This document shows positions 17,627-24,762 of a stretch of 64,000 bases of DNA, one piece after another. This DNA comes from Angustibacter luteus. Its GTDB lineage: Bacteria; Actinomycetota; Actinomycetes; Actinomycetales; Angustibacteraceae. The position numbers were made by a program, and so were the translations under genes. The stretch lies in contig NZ_BAABFP010000002.1 of the NCBI RefSeq assembly GCF_039541115.1, positions 992,001 through 1,056,000 of the forward strand, written 5' to 3'. The stretch's first letter is position 1. Every line of letters starts with the position of its first letter. Below the pieces are notes generated by a model. The model saw only the letters and a program-made list of their open reading frames with translations. It made no database searches and had not been told where the DNA came from.

Positions 17627-17656
17627 ACTCTATGCCGACCCGATCCGGACCGTCAA
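17627..17656 (-). promoter_or_regulatory. Probable promoter of the rhamnose operon
   Basis: Read on the minus strand: TTGACG (17651-17656), 18 bp, then TAGAGT (17627-17632), a good sigma-70/HrdB-type match. The start point would fall near 17620, just before the 12-5-12 operator. Confidence 0.6.
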
Positions 17657-17665
17657 CCATCGGGA

Positions 17666-17680
17666 TTGAATCGTGTTAAC
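17666..17680 (+). promoter_or_regulatory. Second, imperfect LacI-type operator before the repressor gene
   Basis: ttgaatcgtgttaac keeps the left half of the rha operator (ttgaatcg) and a degenerate right half. It lies 8 bp before the repressor ATG and overlaps its likely -10 region, suggesting autoregulation. Confidence 0.5.
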
Positions 17681-17688
17681 GTCCGCGC

Positions 17689-18699
17689 ATGCCGATCGCC
17701 CGAGTGCGTGACGTCGCCGCGCTCGCCGGCGTCTCGCCCGGCACCGTGTCCAACGCCCTGAACCACCCGGCGAAGGTCACGCCCGAGACGCTCTCCCGCA
17801 TCCAGTCGGCGATCGACGAGCTCGGCTTCGTCCGCAACGACGCCGCCCGTCAGCTGCGGGCCGGTACCAACCGGTCGGTCGGCCTGGTCGTCCTGGACGT
17901 CGCGAACCCGTTCTTCACCGACGTCGCGCACGGCGTCGAGGACGAGCTCGGGCCCGCCGACCGTCCACTGATCCTCGGCAACAGCGCGCAGTCAGCGGCC
18001 CGCGAGCTCACCTACCTGACCCTGTTCGAGGAGCAGCGGATCAGCGGGCTGCTGATCACGCCAGCGGGGAACGTCGTCGAGCGGCTGCGTCGGTTGCGCG
18101 ACCGCGGCACCGCCGTCGTCCTGGTGGACCGGCTCAGCCGCACCCGCGACTTCGCCTCGGTGTCGGTGGACGACCGGCTCGGCGGGCGCCTGGCCGCCGA
18201 GCACCTGCTGGACGTCGGCCGGCGGCGGATCGCCTTCATCGGTGGCCCGCTGGGCATCACCCAGGTCAAGACCCGCCTGAAGGCCGCGCAGGACGCGGTC
18301 GCCCGGTTCGGCTCCGGCGAGCTGGTCGTCATGGCCAGCGCGACCATGGACGCGACGGCCGGACGCCTTGCGGCAGAGGAGTTCCTGGCGCTACCCCGGC
18401 GCCGTCGTCCGGACGCCGTCTTCGCCGCCAACGATCTCGTCGCGCTCGGCGTCCTGCAGGCTCTGACCATGGCCGGCGTCCGCGTGCCGGACGACGTGGC
18501 GATCATCGGCTACGACGACATCGACTTCGCGGCGTCCGCGGCGATCCCGTTGTCATCGGTCCGGCAGCCGGCTCACGAGATGGGCGCGGCGGCGGCCCGG
18601 ATCCTGCTCGAGGTGATCGCCGACCCGGACCAGGCGAACCCCCGGCACACCACGTTCAAGCCCGAGCTGGTCGCGCGAGCCTCCACCCGCTCGTCGTAA
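17689..18699 (+). CDS. LacI-family repressor of the rhamnose operon
   Basis: A 336-residue regulator. The N-terminal helix-turn-helix reads RVRDVAALAGVSPGTVSNALNHP with the hinge helix region RNDAARQLRAGTNRSVGLVV, followed by the periplasmic-binding-protein-like sensor domain (LVVLDVANPFFTDVAHGVED, HLLDVGRRRIAFIGGP, IIGYDDIDFAASAAIPLSSV). It is divergent from the rhamnose operon with two related operators between them. The inducer is probably rhamnose or rhamnulose-derived; that is inferred from position. It ends 7 bp before a strong bidirectional hairpin. Confidence 0.93.
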   Translation: MPIARVRDVAALAGVSPGTVSNALNHPAKVTPETLSRIQSAIDELGFVRNDAARQLRAGTNRSVGLVVLDVANPFFTDVAHGVEDELGPADRPLILGNSAQSAARELTYLTLFEEQRISGLLITPAGNVVERLRRLRDRGTAVVLVDRLSRTRDFASVSVDDRLGGRLAAEHLLDVGRRRIAFIGGPLGITQVKTRLKAAQDAVARFGSGELVVMASATMDATAGRLAAEEFLALPRRRRPDAVFAANDLVALGVLQALTMAGVRVPDDVAIIGYDDIDFAASAAIPLSSVRQPAHEMGAAAARILLEVIADPDQANPRHTTFKPELVARASTRSS

Positions 18700-18705
18700 C
18701 CACAG

Positions 18706-18749
18706 ATCGTGGCAACGACGCATCGCGGGGGATGCGCCGTTGCCACGAT
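18706..18749. terminator. Long bidirectional terminator hairpin
   Basis: atcgtggcaacg pairs perfectly with cgttgccacgat; after one mismatch the stem continues with cgcatc/gatgcg around a gcgggg loop. It lies between the convergent LacI and MFS genes and can stop transcription from both sides, though no T tract is present. Confidence 0.7.
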
Positions 18750-18767
18750 CGGGGAAGTGGCCGGGGG

Positions 18768-20279
18768 TCAGTCGGCGAGCACCGGGACGGCGACCGCAGC
18801 CGGCGAGCGCGGCGCCCGGTTCGTCACCGCCACCACGACGGCCACGAGCACGATCAGCACGGACGCGGCCAGCAGGGCCGAGTCCGCCCCGGTCACGAAC
18901 ACGTGCCGAGCCTGCTCGACGGCGTCCCGGCCGGCCGGTCCGGCGGCGACCGCGTGCCGCGAGGCCGCACTGAACACGGTGACGAGCACCGCGAGGCCGA
19001 GGGTCGCGCCGATCTGCTGCGAGACGTTGACCAGCCCGGCCGCTGCACCGGCGTGCCGGGGCTCGACGCCCCGCAGGGCGGCCACGGTGATCGGCACGAA
19101 CACCGTGCCGTTGCCGAGCCCCATGAGGAACAGCGGCACCCCGATGGTCCAGTACGCCGGGTCGGACGAGGTGTGGCTCAACCAGAACACCGCGGACGCC
19201 GAGACCAGCGAGCCGAGGACCATGGTCGAGCGCGGTCCGATGGCCTCGACCAGGCGACGGGCGGACAGCTGCGAGGCGAGCAGCACCCCGACGGTGGTCG
19301 GCAGGAACGCCAGGCCCGCCTGCAGCGGCGAGTAGCCGACCTCGGTCTGCAGCAGCTGGGTCATGAAGAAGAACATGCCCATCATCCCGGCCACCAGCAG
19401 CATGCGGCCCAGGTAGGACCCCACCCGCATCCGGTCGCGGAAGAGGGCCAGCGGGACGACCGGGGCCTCCGCGCGTCGCTCGATGAACACGAAGCCGACC
19501 AGCAGCACCGCCGCGGCCACGAACGAGGCCACGCTGACGACGTCCGACCAGCCGGCGTCGGCCGCGCGCACGAAGCCGTAGACGAGGGCGGTCATGCCCA
19601 GCGTGGAGGTGATGGCGCCTGCCACGTCCACCCGTCCGGTGTGCCGCTGGGTCTCCGGCAGCACCAGCCAGGCGGCGACGAGCACGCCGATCCCGATCGG
19701 GACGTTGACGAACATCACCCACCGCCAGGACACCCAGTCGGTGAGCATCCCGCCGGCCAGCAGGCCGAGGGCGACGCCGCCGATCGAGACCGCGGTGAAC
19801 AGCCCCATGGCGCGGGTGCGGGCGCGCCCCTCGGGGACGCTGATGGTGATCATGGCCAGCACGGTCGGTGCGGCGAAGGCGGCGCCGACACCCTGCACGG
19901 CGCGGGAGGCGATGAGCCAGGCGCCGGACGGCGCGAGCCCGCCGATCAGGGAGGCCAGCACGAAGAGCGCCATGCCGCCGAGGAAGACCCGGCGTCGGCC
20001 GAGCAGGTCTCCGGCTCGGGCGCCGAGCAGGAGCAGGCCGCCGAAGGCCAGGGTGTAGGCGTTCATCACCCAGGACAGGCCGGTCTGGGACAGGTCGAGC
20101 GAGCGCGCCATGTCCGGCAGCGCGACGGTGACGATGCTCGCGTCGAGCACGACCATCAGCTGGGTGACGAGCACCGTGCCGAGGATGACGGCGGGGGAAG
20201 CGTGGATCCGCCCACGCGGCGAGGACGATGCCCCGCCAGTCGCTGGGGCGGCGGGTGGGTTCTGGGTCTGCACGGTCAC
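18768..20279 (-). CDS. DHA2-family MFS drug/proton antiporter (EmrB/QacA type)
   Basis: About 503 residues with roughly 14 hydrophobic segments. The DHA2 signature follows helix 1: VTQLMVVLDASIVTVALPDM, then LSWVMNAYTLAFGGLLLLGARAGDLLGRRRVF and the helix-5 type AAFAAPTVLAMITISVPEG. Such exporters pump hydrophobic drugs or metabolites out with protons. I chose GTG 20279; the frame extends 26 codons further but through the promoter and operator. It is divergent from a TetR regulator, which is the standard arrangement for an inducible efflux pump. Confidence 0.9.
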   Translation of the reverse strand: MTVQTQNPPAAPATGGASSSPRGRIHASPAVILGTVLVTQLMVVLDASIVTVALPDMARSLDLSQTGLSWVMNAYTLAFGGLLLLGARAGDLLGRRRVFLGGMALFVLASLIGGLAPSGAWLIASRAVQGVGAAFAAPTVLAMITISVPEGRARTRAMGLFTAVSIGGVALGLLAGGMLTDWVSWRWVMFVNVPIGIGVLVAAWLVLPETQRHTGRVDVAGAITSTLGMTALVYGFVRAADAGWSDVVSVASFVAAAVLLVGFVFIERRAEAPVVPLALFRDRMRVGSYLGRMLLVAGMMGMFFFMTQLLQTEVGYSPLQAGLAFLPTTVGVLLASQLSARRLVEAIGPRSTMVLGSLVSASAVFWLSHTSSDPAYWTIGVPLFLMGLGNGTVFVPITVAALRGVEPRHAGAAAGLVNVSQQIGATLGLAVLVTVFSAASRHAVAAGPAGRDAVEQARHVFVTGADSALLAASVLIVLVAVVVAVTNRAPRSPAAVAVPVLAD

Positions 20280-20313
20280 TGGTGTGCTCCGTAGGTAGTA
20301 CGATGACGGAAGA

Positions 20314-20358
20314 AGTGGATGCACCCTCCGGTTGAACAATACGGAGGGTCCCTCCACT
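20314..20358. promoter_or_regulatory. TetR-type operator overlapping the exporter promoter
   Basis: A nested inverted repeat: outer arms agtgga/tccact, inner arms accctccg/cggagggt, centre gttgaacaata. On the minus strand TTGCTA (20359-20364), a 17-bp spacer and TATTGT (20336-20341) form a good promoter for the exporter, so a repressor bound here would cover the -10 and spacer. The TetR gene starts 44 bp to the right. Confidence 0.75.
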
Positions 20359-20401
20359 TAGCAAGTCCATTGCTGAGCTGTCTGTTCCCGAGGCAAGAGG
20401 T

Positions 20402-21025
20402 GTGAACGTGAGCGCGGAGCCGGCGACGGTGCCGACGGCCGAGTCGACGGCCGAGTCGACCCCCCAGGGCGGCGGCCCGCAGCGCCCCCTGCGTGCGGAC
20501 GCGCGACGCAACTACGACCTGATCGTCGACGCCGCCCGGACGACGCTGCGCGAGCAGGGCGCTTCGGCCTCCCTGGAGGAGATCGCCCGCCGGGCCGGCG
20601 TGGGCATCGGCACGCTGTACCGCCGCTTCCCCAACCGCCTGGACCTGCTCGAGGCCGTCTACCGCGAGGACGTCGACGGGCTGCGGGTGCAGACCGAGCA
20701 GCTGGTCGCGGACGTCGAGCCCTGGACCGCCGTCGAGCTCTGGGTCGAGGCGCTGCTGGCGTACGCGTCCACCAAGCGCGCCCTGTTCGCCGAGCTCGTC
20801 GAGGCGATCGGCCGCGACAGCGAGCTGCTCACCTACTCGCGTTCGGTCATCAACGGCACGGCGGAGCGCGTGCTGGAGTACGGCAAGGCGGGCGGAGTGG
20901 TGCGCGCCGACATCGTCCCCGCGGACGTCATCCGGCTGGTCGCCGGCTGCTCGATGATGGGCGCTCTCGAGGACGAGCAGCACCGCCGCGTGGTCGACAT
21001 CGTGCTGGCGGGCATCCGCGCCTGA
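20402..21025 (+). CDS. TetR-family regulator
   Basis: A 207-residue regulator. After a Thr/Ser/Glu-rich leader of about 35 residues comes the TetR helix-turn-helix: NYDLIVDAARTTLREQGASASLEEIARRAGVGIGTLYRRFPNRLDLLEAVY. The C-terminal ligand domain (LVADVEPWTAVELWVEALLAYASTKRALFAELVEA) is of the type common next to efflux genes. It is divergent from the DHA2 exporter with a clear palindrome between, so it very likely represses that gene and itself. GTG 20402 or 20408 could be the start. Confidence 0.9.
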   Translation: MNVSAEPATVPTAESTAESTPQGGGPQRPLRADARRNYDLIVDAARTTLREQGASASLEEIARRAGVGIGTLYRRFPNRLDLLEAVYREDVDGLRVQTEQLVADVEPWTAVELWVEALLAYASTKRALFAELVEAIGRDSELLTYSRSVINGTAERVLEYGKAGGVVRADIVPADVIRLVAGCSMMGALEDEQHRRVVDIVLAGIRA

Positions 21026-21098
21026 TTCGTCCGTCTACCGGACGTCGCGCGGGCGGCCTATCGTCGCAAGGGCAGCGGGGCGTGGGAGCGAGGTCGCC

Positions 21099-21965
21099 GT
21101 GTGCGCTGTGGCTCATCGCGAGGACGACGACCGGGTGCTGCCGTACACCCGGGGACTCTCGCTGTTCATCAGCCCGTTCCTGCTCGTCGCCTTCGTCGTG
21201 CTCTACCTCTTCCCGGACGACACCGAGCGGCTCTTCGCGTGGACGATCCACCCCACGATGACCCCGATGGTGCTGGCGTCGGCGTACCTCGGCGGTGCCT
21301 ACTTCTTCGTCCGCGCCGCTCGAGCCGACCGCTGGAACGCCCTGCGCACCGGCTTCGCCTCGGTGGCCCTGTTCGCCTCGCTGCTCGGCGTGGCCACGAT
21401 CGTGCACTGGGACCGGTTCAACCACCAGCACGTGGCCTTCTGGTTGTGGGCTGGGCTGTACTTCGCCGCACCGTTCCTGGTCCTGGCCGCGCTGCTGGCC
21501 AACAGTCGCGTGGCCGCGCCGACCCGACCGGACGAGCTCCGGCTCGGGTCCCTCTCGCGGCTCGTGGTGGGGCTGGTCGGCCTGCTCGCCCTCGCCCAGG
21601 GCATCGCGATGTTCCTTGCCCCGGAACGGTTCATCGGCATCTGGCCCTGGACCCTGACGCCCCTGACCTGTCGCGTCGTGGCGGCGATCTTCTGCCTCGG
21701 CGCCGCGGGCCTCGGAGTGCTGGCCGACCCCCGGTGGTCGTCCCTGCGGCTGATGCTCCAGGTCGAGGTCCTCATGGTCGTGCTCATGCTGGTGGCCGCA
21801 GTCCGCGCGCGCGGAGAGTTCGACACCGGGCGAGCGCTGACCTGGGTGCTGCTGGCGGGCTTCCTCGGCGTGCTCGTCGGCTCGGCGTTCCTGTGGCTGC
21901 GCTACGAGCGCGGCGGCGGCAGCACCACGCCGAACCCCGCGACCGCCAGCCGCAGCAGCACCTGA
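21099..21965 (+). CDS. Hypothetical multi-pass membrane protein
   Basis: A 288-residue protein with about eight hydrophobic segments, starting with GLSLFISPFLLVAFVVLYLFP and ending with ALTWVLLAGFLGVLVGSAFLWL followed by a polar Ser/Thr tail. The two halves look related: each has a LFxxPE/D-type turn and a W-T-(I/L)-(H/T)-P segment (LFAWTIHPTMTPM, GIWPWTLTPLTCR), suggesting an internal duplication. I do not recognise the family. It starts 73 bp after the TetR gene and its 3' end overlaps the convergent DUF5995 gene by 64 bp, which is a large overlap. Confidence 0.65.
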   Translation: MCAVAHREDDDRVLPYTRGLSLFISPFLLVAFVVLYLFPDDTERLFAWTIHPTMTPMVLASAYLGGAYFFVRAARADRWNALRTGFASVALFASLLGVATIVHWDRFNHQHVAFWLWAGLYFAAPFLVLAALLANSRVAAPTRPDELRLGSLSRLVVGLVGLLALAQGIAMFLAPERFIGIWPWTLTPLTCRVVAAIFCLGAAGLGVLADPRWSSLRLMLQVEVLMVVLMLVAAVRARGEFDTGRALTWVLLAGFLGVLVGSAFLWLRYERGGGSTTPNPATASRSST

Positions 21966-22657
21966 CCTGGCGCAAGCAGATCGGCGATCTTCGCCGCGCT
22001 CAACAGCTCGAGCTCGCCGAGCCGAACGCCGTATGCCGCGTCACCGTCCAGCCGCGCGCGCTGCAGCTCCTCGGTGTTGTGCCACACCTTCTGCCGCGCC
22101 TCGCGCAAGAAACGCTTGGACGCCAACCGGTTCAGCGGCTGCAGGGCCCGGTCGAGCAGGGTGCGACCAGACGTCGCCGCCAGCTCGTCGTCCTCGTCGG
22201 CCACCCGCCCGGACAGCACCGCGTCGATCCGCTCGTGGTCACCACGCCGGCGCCCGAGGACGGCGGCGTCAGCGAAGTCGGCGTCGCTGATGACGCGCAG
22301 CAGGGCCTGCGGCAGGTCGTAGTTGATGTGCGCGTTGATGCCGAGCAGCACGTGCCGCAGGGCCGGCAGGTCCGGCGGCGCGTCGAAGGCCAGCCGCCAC
22401 GGGCGGGGCACCCCCGGACCGCCCGCCAGGTCCGCGTCGAGGGCTGCCAGGTACAGGTCGGCGAACGCGACGTCCCAGCGCTCGACCCACGGGCCGTCCT
22501 CGAAGACGCCCTGCTCGATGGCGCCCGCCACTGCGGACGTGGTGCGGGAGTACGTCTCCAGGAACACCGCGCGCGAACGCTTCGCCGCGGGCAGCCCGTC
22601 CAGCCGCTCCTGCATGGCCGCGACCACCGCGCCGATCGGGCTGGTCGGCTCGTTCAC
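21902..22657 (-). CDS. DUF5995 family protein
   Basis: A 251-residue protein starting at GTG 22657 (VNEPTSPIGAVVAAM), overlapping the methyltransferase stop by 4 bp. It resembles the DUF5995 family through AVFLETYSRTTSAVAGAI, RWDVAFADLYLAALDA and especially LLGINAHINYDLPQAL, which has conserved His/Asn/Asp residues in helices. It looks all-helical and soluble. No function is established for the family that I know. Coupled translation with the methyltransferase suggests they act together. Confidence 0.75.
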   Translation of the reverse strand: MNEPTSPIGAVVAAMQERLDGLPAAKRSRAVFLETYSRTTSAVAGAIEQGVFEDGPWVERWDVAFADLYLAALDADLAGGPGVPRPWRLAFDAPPDLPALRHVLLGINAHINYDLPQALLRVISDADFADAAVLGRRRGDHERIDAVLSGRVADEDDELAATSGRTLLDRALQPLNRLASKRFLREARQKVWHNTEELQRARLDGDAAYGVRLGELELLSAAKIADLLAPGQVLLRLAVAGFGVVLPPPRS

Positions 22658-23499
22658 GGCCCGCTCGCCGGACCGTGCCGCTTGACCGCCACGACCTCCA
22701 GGTAGGACGACGGGATCCGGCACCCGCCGTCCACGGCCACGTTGTGCCGGTCAGTCACCGATTGCCACGCCCGCTGGAAGTCCGTGCGCTGCAGCGGGTC
22801 CAGCCGCTCGAGCGCCGTGGCGACGGGGCCGAACCAGACGCTGAACTGCTCCCACAGCTTGTCGGGGTCCCGGTGCATGAACTCGGACTGCGCCACCGTC
22901 GTCCGGACGGCGTCCACGGCCACACCGAGCAGGTCCTCCAGTCGTGCCGTGGTGCCCCAGAGCGCGGGTGAGCGCACCCCCTCGGGCGGCGGGAGGAACC
23001 GGGCCTGGAGGGCGAACTGTTCACCGACCCACGAGTCCGGCGTCCAGTTGGCCATCCCCAGCCGGCCGCCGGGGCGGAGCACGCGCAGCAGCTCGGCCGC
23101 GGTGGCCTCCTGGTCGGGCGCGAACATGGCGCCGAAGGTCGAGACCACGACGTCGAAGCTGGCGTCCGGGAACGGCAGGCGCTGGGCGTCGGCGACGGCG
23201 AGCGCCAGCGGCAGCCCCTCGGCGGCGGCCCGGACGCGCGCGCGGAACAGCAGGTGCGGCACGTAGTCCGTGCAGGTCACGTCGGCCCAGCGACGGGCGG
23301 CGGCGAGCGAGGCGTTGCCGGCCCCACCGGCCACGTCCAGCACCCGCTCCCCCGGACCGACCCCGAGCGCCCGCACCAGGAGCTCGCCGACCAGCACCTG
23401 CCCGACGCCGATACGGTGGAAGTCGCCTCGACCCCACATCTCCCGCTGCGCGTTGGTGACGTCGTCCAGCGCGTGGTGGGTGGCCTCATCGCGTGCCAT
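22654..23499 (-). CDS. Class I SAM-dependent methyltransferase (UbiE/Coq5-like)
   Basis: A 281-residue methyltransferase starting at ATG 23499 (MARDEATHHALDDVTNAQREMWGRG). SAM-binding motif I is VLDVAGGAGNASLAAARR, motif II lies around the acidic CTDYVPHLL, then ADAQRLPFPDASFDVVVSTFGAMFAPD and LRVLRPGGRLGMANWTPDSWVG. The W-G-x-G-D-F opening and the W-T-x-x-x-W segment are typical of small-molecule methyltransferases of unknown substrate. It forms a two-gene operon with DUF5995. Confidence 0.87.
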   Translation of the reverse strand: MARDEATHHALDDVTNAQREMWGRGDFHRIGVGQVLVGELLVRALGVGPGERVLDVAGGAGNASLAAARRWADVTCTDYVPHLLFRARVRAAAEGLPLALAVADAQRLPFPDASFDVVVSTFGAMFAPDQEATAAELLRVLRPGGRLGMANWTPDSWVGEQFALQARFLPPPEGVRSPALWGTTARLEDLLGVAVDAVRTTVAQSEFMHRDPDKLWEQFSVWFGPVATALERLDPLQRTDFQRAWQSVTDRHNVAVDGGCRIPSSYLEVVAVKRHGPASGP

Positions 23500-23650
23500 G
23501 GCACCTCCAGGACCTGCCGTTCCCCGCCAACATCCTGCCTCTGTTCGGGCCAACCCCACCATCACACGCGTCCTCACACGCCCCCGCGATCTCCTGGATC
23601 CACGGAGCCACCGACGCCACCGTCACCGGCTCAGAGTCAAGGAGATCGAC

Positions 23651-23902
23651 ATGCCGCGTTTCATGGACGTGCACACCATCGAGGGCGGGGTGTCGGCGGC
23701 TGACGTCGCCGGCGCCCACCAGGCGGACCTGGCCACCCAGGGCCCGCACGGCGTCAGCTACCTCAAGTACTGGGTCGACGAGCAGGCGGGCAAGATCTTC
23801 TGCCTGGTCGACGCCCCGGACGCCGAGGCCGCGAACACCGTTCACCGCGAGGCACACGGCCTCGTCGCCGACGAGATCTACCCCGTCAGCGAGCACGTGT
23901 GA
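23651..23902 (+). CDS. DUF4242 / SCO4226-like nickel-binding protein
   Basis: An 83-residue ferredoxin-fold protein (MPRFMDVHTIEGGVSAADVAGAH...) with a strong aaggag site upstream. The family prototype SCO4226 of Streptomyces coelicolor binds nickel. His8 in the DVHTIEGG turn, GVSYLKYWVDEQAGKIFCLVDAPDAEAA and HREAHGLVADEIYPV are the family signature. The gene ends 17 bp inside the convergent YciI/sheath-domain gene. The upstream 150 bp carry no other gene. Confidence 0.87.
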   Translation: MPRFMDVHTIEGGVSAADVAGAHQADLATQGPHGVSYLKYWVDEQAGKIFCLVDAPDAEAANTVHREAHGLVADEIYPVSEHV

Positions 23903-24665
23903 CGTCGTCGGGGTCGGCGTCGCCGCTGGCCGTCCACTGGCCGATTCGGAAGACCACGAACTCGGCCGGTCGGACGGGCGCGACGCCGATCTCGACGACC
24001 AGGCGGCCGTTGTCCAGGTCGGCCTGCGTCATCGTGGTCCGGTCGCAGCGGACGAAGAACGCCTGGTCGGCCCGCTCGCCGAGCAGCCGACCGGACCGCC
24101 ACTGGTCCTGCAGGACGTCACCGACCGAGCGTCGGACCTGATCCCACAACCGGTCGTCGTTGGGCTCGAACACCGCCCACTGGGTGGCATCGTCGATCGA
24201 GTGCTCGAGGTAGGCGAGGTACCGCCGGAGGTTGACGTAGTGCCACTCGGGATCGGGCCGCCAGTGCGGGTCGTCAATGTCGTCCAGGTGCTCGAACGCG
24301 ACGACGTCCCCGACCTGTTCGGGATGGCGGGGGAACGCGACCTTCCCGGCCGCGACGCACCAGCGGGCCACCTCGACCCGCAGCCAACCGGCCTGCACCA
24401 TGGGGTCCAGGCCGGCGATCCGCAGGGCCTCGTCCCGCCCGACCGTGTAGACGCTCATGCCGCGCAACCGCTCGTCGCTCTGCTCGCGCATCGGCCCGTT
24501 CGCCACCGTGATGCCCCGCTCAGCCAGCGAGAAGCCGTACGCCAGGTGCTCGCGCTGCAGGTCGTCGAGCTCGTCGTCAGCCAGCTCGGGCGGGTCGTCC
24601 GCCCGGACCAGGAACACCACGGTCCGGACGTCGAACTCGGCGGGTACCCCCGGCGGTCGGTCCAC
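23886..24665 (-). CDS. YciI-like domain fused to a phage-tail-sheath C-terminal domain
   Basis: A 259-residue protein starting at GTG 24665. Residues about 13-110 look like a YciI/YCII domain: VVFLVRADDPPELADDELDD, REHLAYGFSLAERG with His40, GPMREQSDE and an R-x-x-x-x-x-D-P-M-V-Q-A-G-W ending. Residues about 140-245 strongly resemble the C-terminal domain of contractile tail sheaths (phage, R-pyocin, eCIS): RRYLAYLEHSIDDATQWAVF, EPND, LWDQVRRSV, FLxxQWRSG-like DQWRSGRLLG, AFFVRCD and VEIGVAPVRPAEFVVFRIGQ. The sheath's own N-terminal and insertion domains are absent and no tail genes are near. Divergent from a BTAD regulator. Confidence 0.75.
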   Translation of the reverse strand: MDRPPGVPAEFDVRTVVFLVRADDPPELADDELDDLQREHLAYGFSLAERGITVANGPMREQSDERLRGMSVYTVGRDEALRIAGLDPMVQAGWLRVEVARWCVAAGKVAFPRHPEQVGDVVAFEHLDDIDDPHWRPDPEWHYVNLRRYLAYLEHSIDDATQWAVFEPNDDRLWDQVRRSVGDVLQDQWRSGRLLGERADQAFFVRCDRTTMTQADLDNGRLVVEIGVAPVRPAEFVVFRIGQWTASGDADPDDVTRAR

Positions 24666-24762
24666 GAGCCGAACATAGCCCCGTGACAGCGCCGGGGAAA
24701 CGGCATTGTCCCGACCGACCGGGCGCGCGAATACTGAGACCTCCCCGGAACCGGTAGGAACC

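Noticed and set aside
23886-24665. Prophage or eCIS remnant because of the tail-sheath domain
   Set aside because: No integrase, tube, baseplate, portal or lysis genes are in the window, and the N-terminal part is not sheath. It is better treated as a domain fusion.
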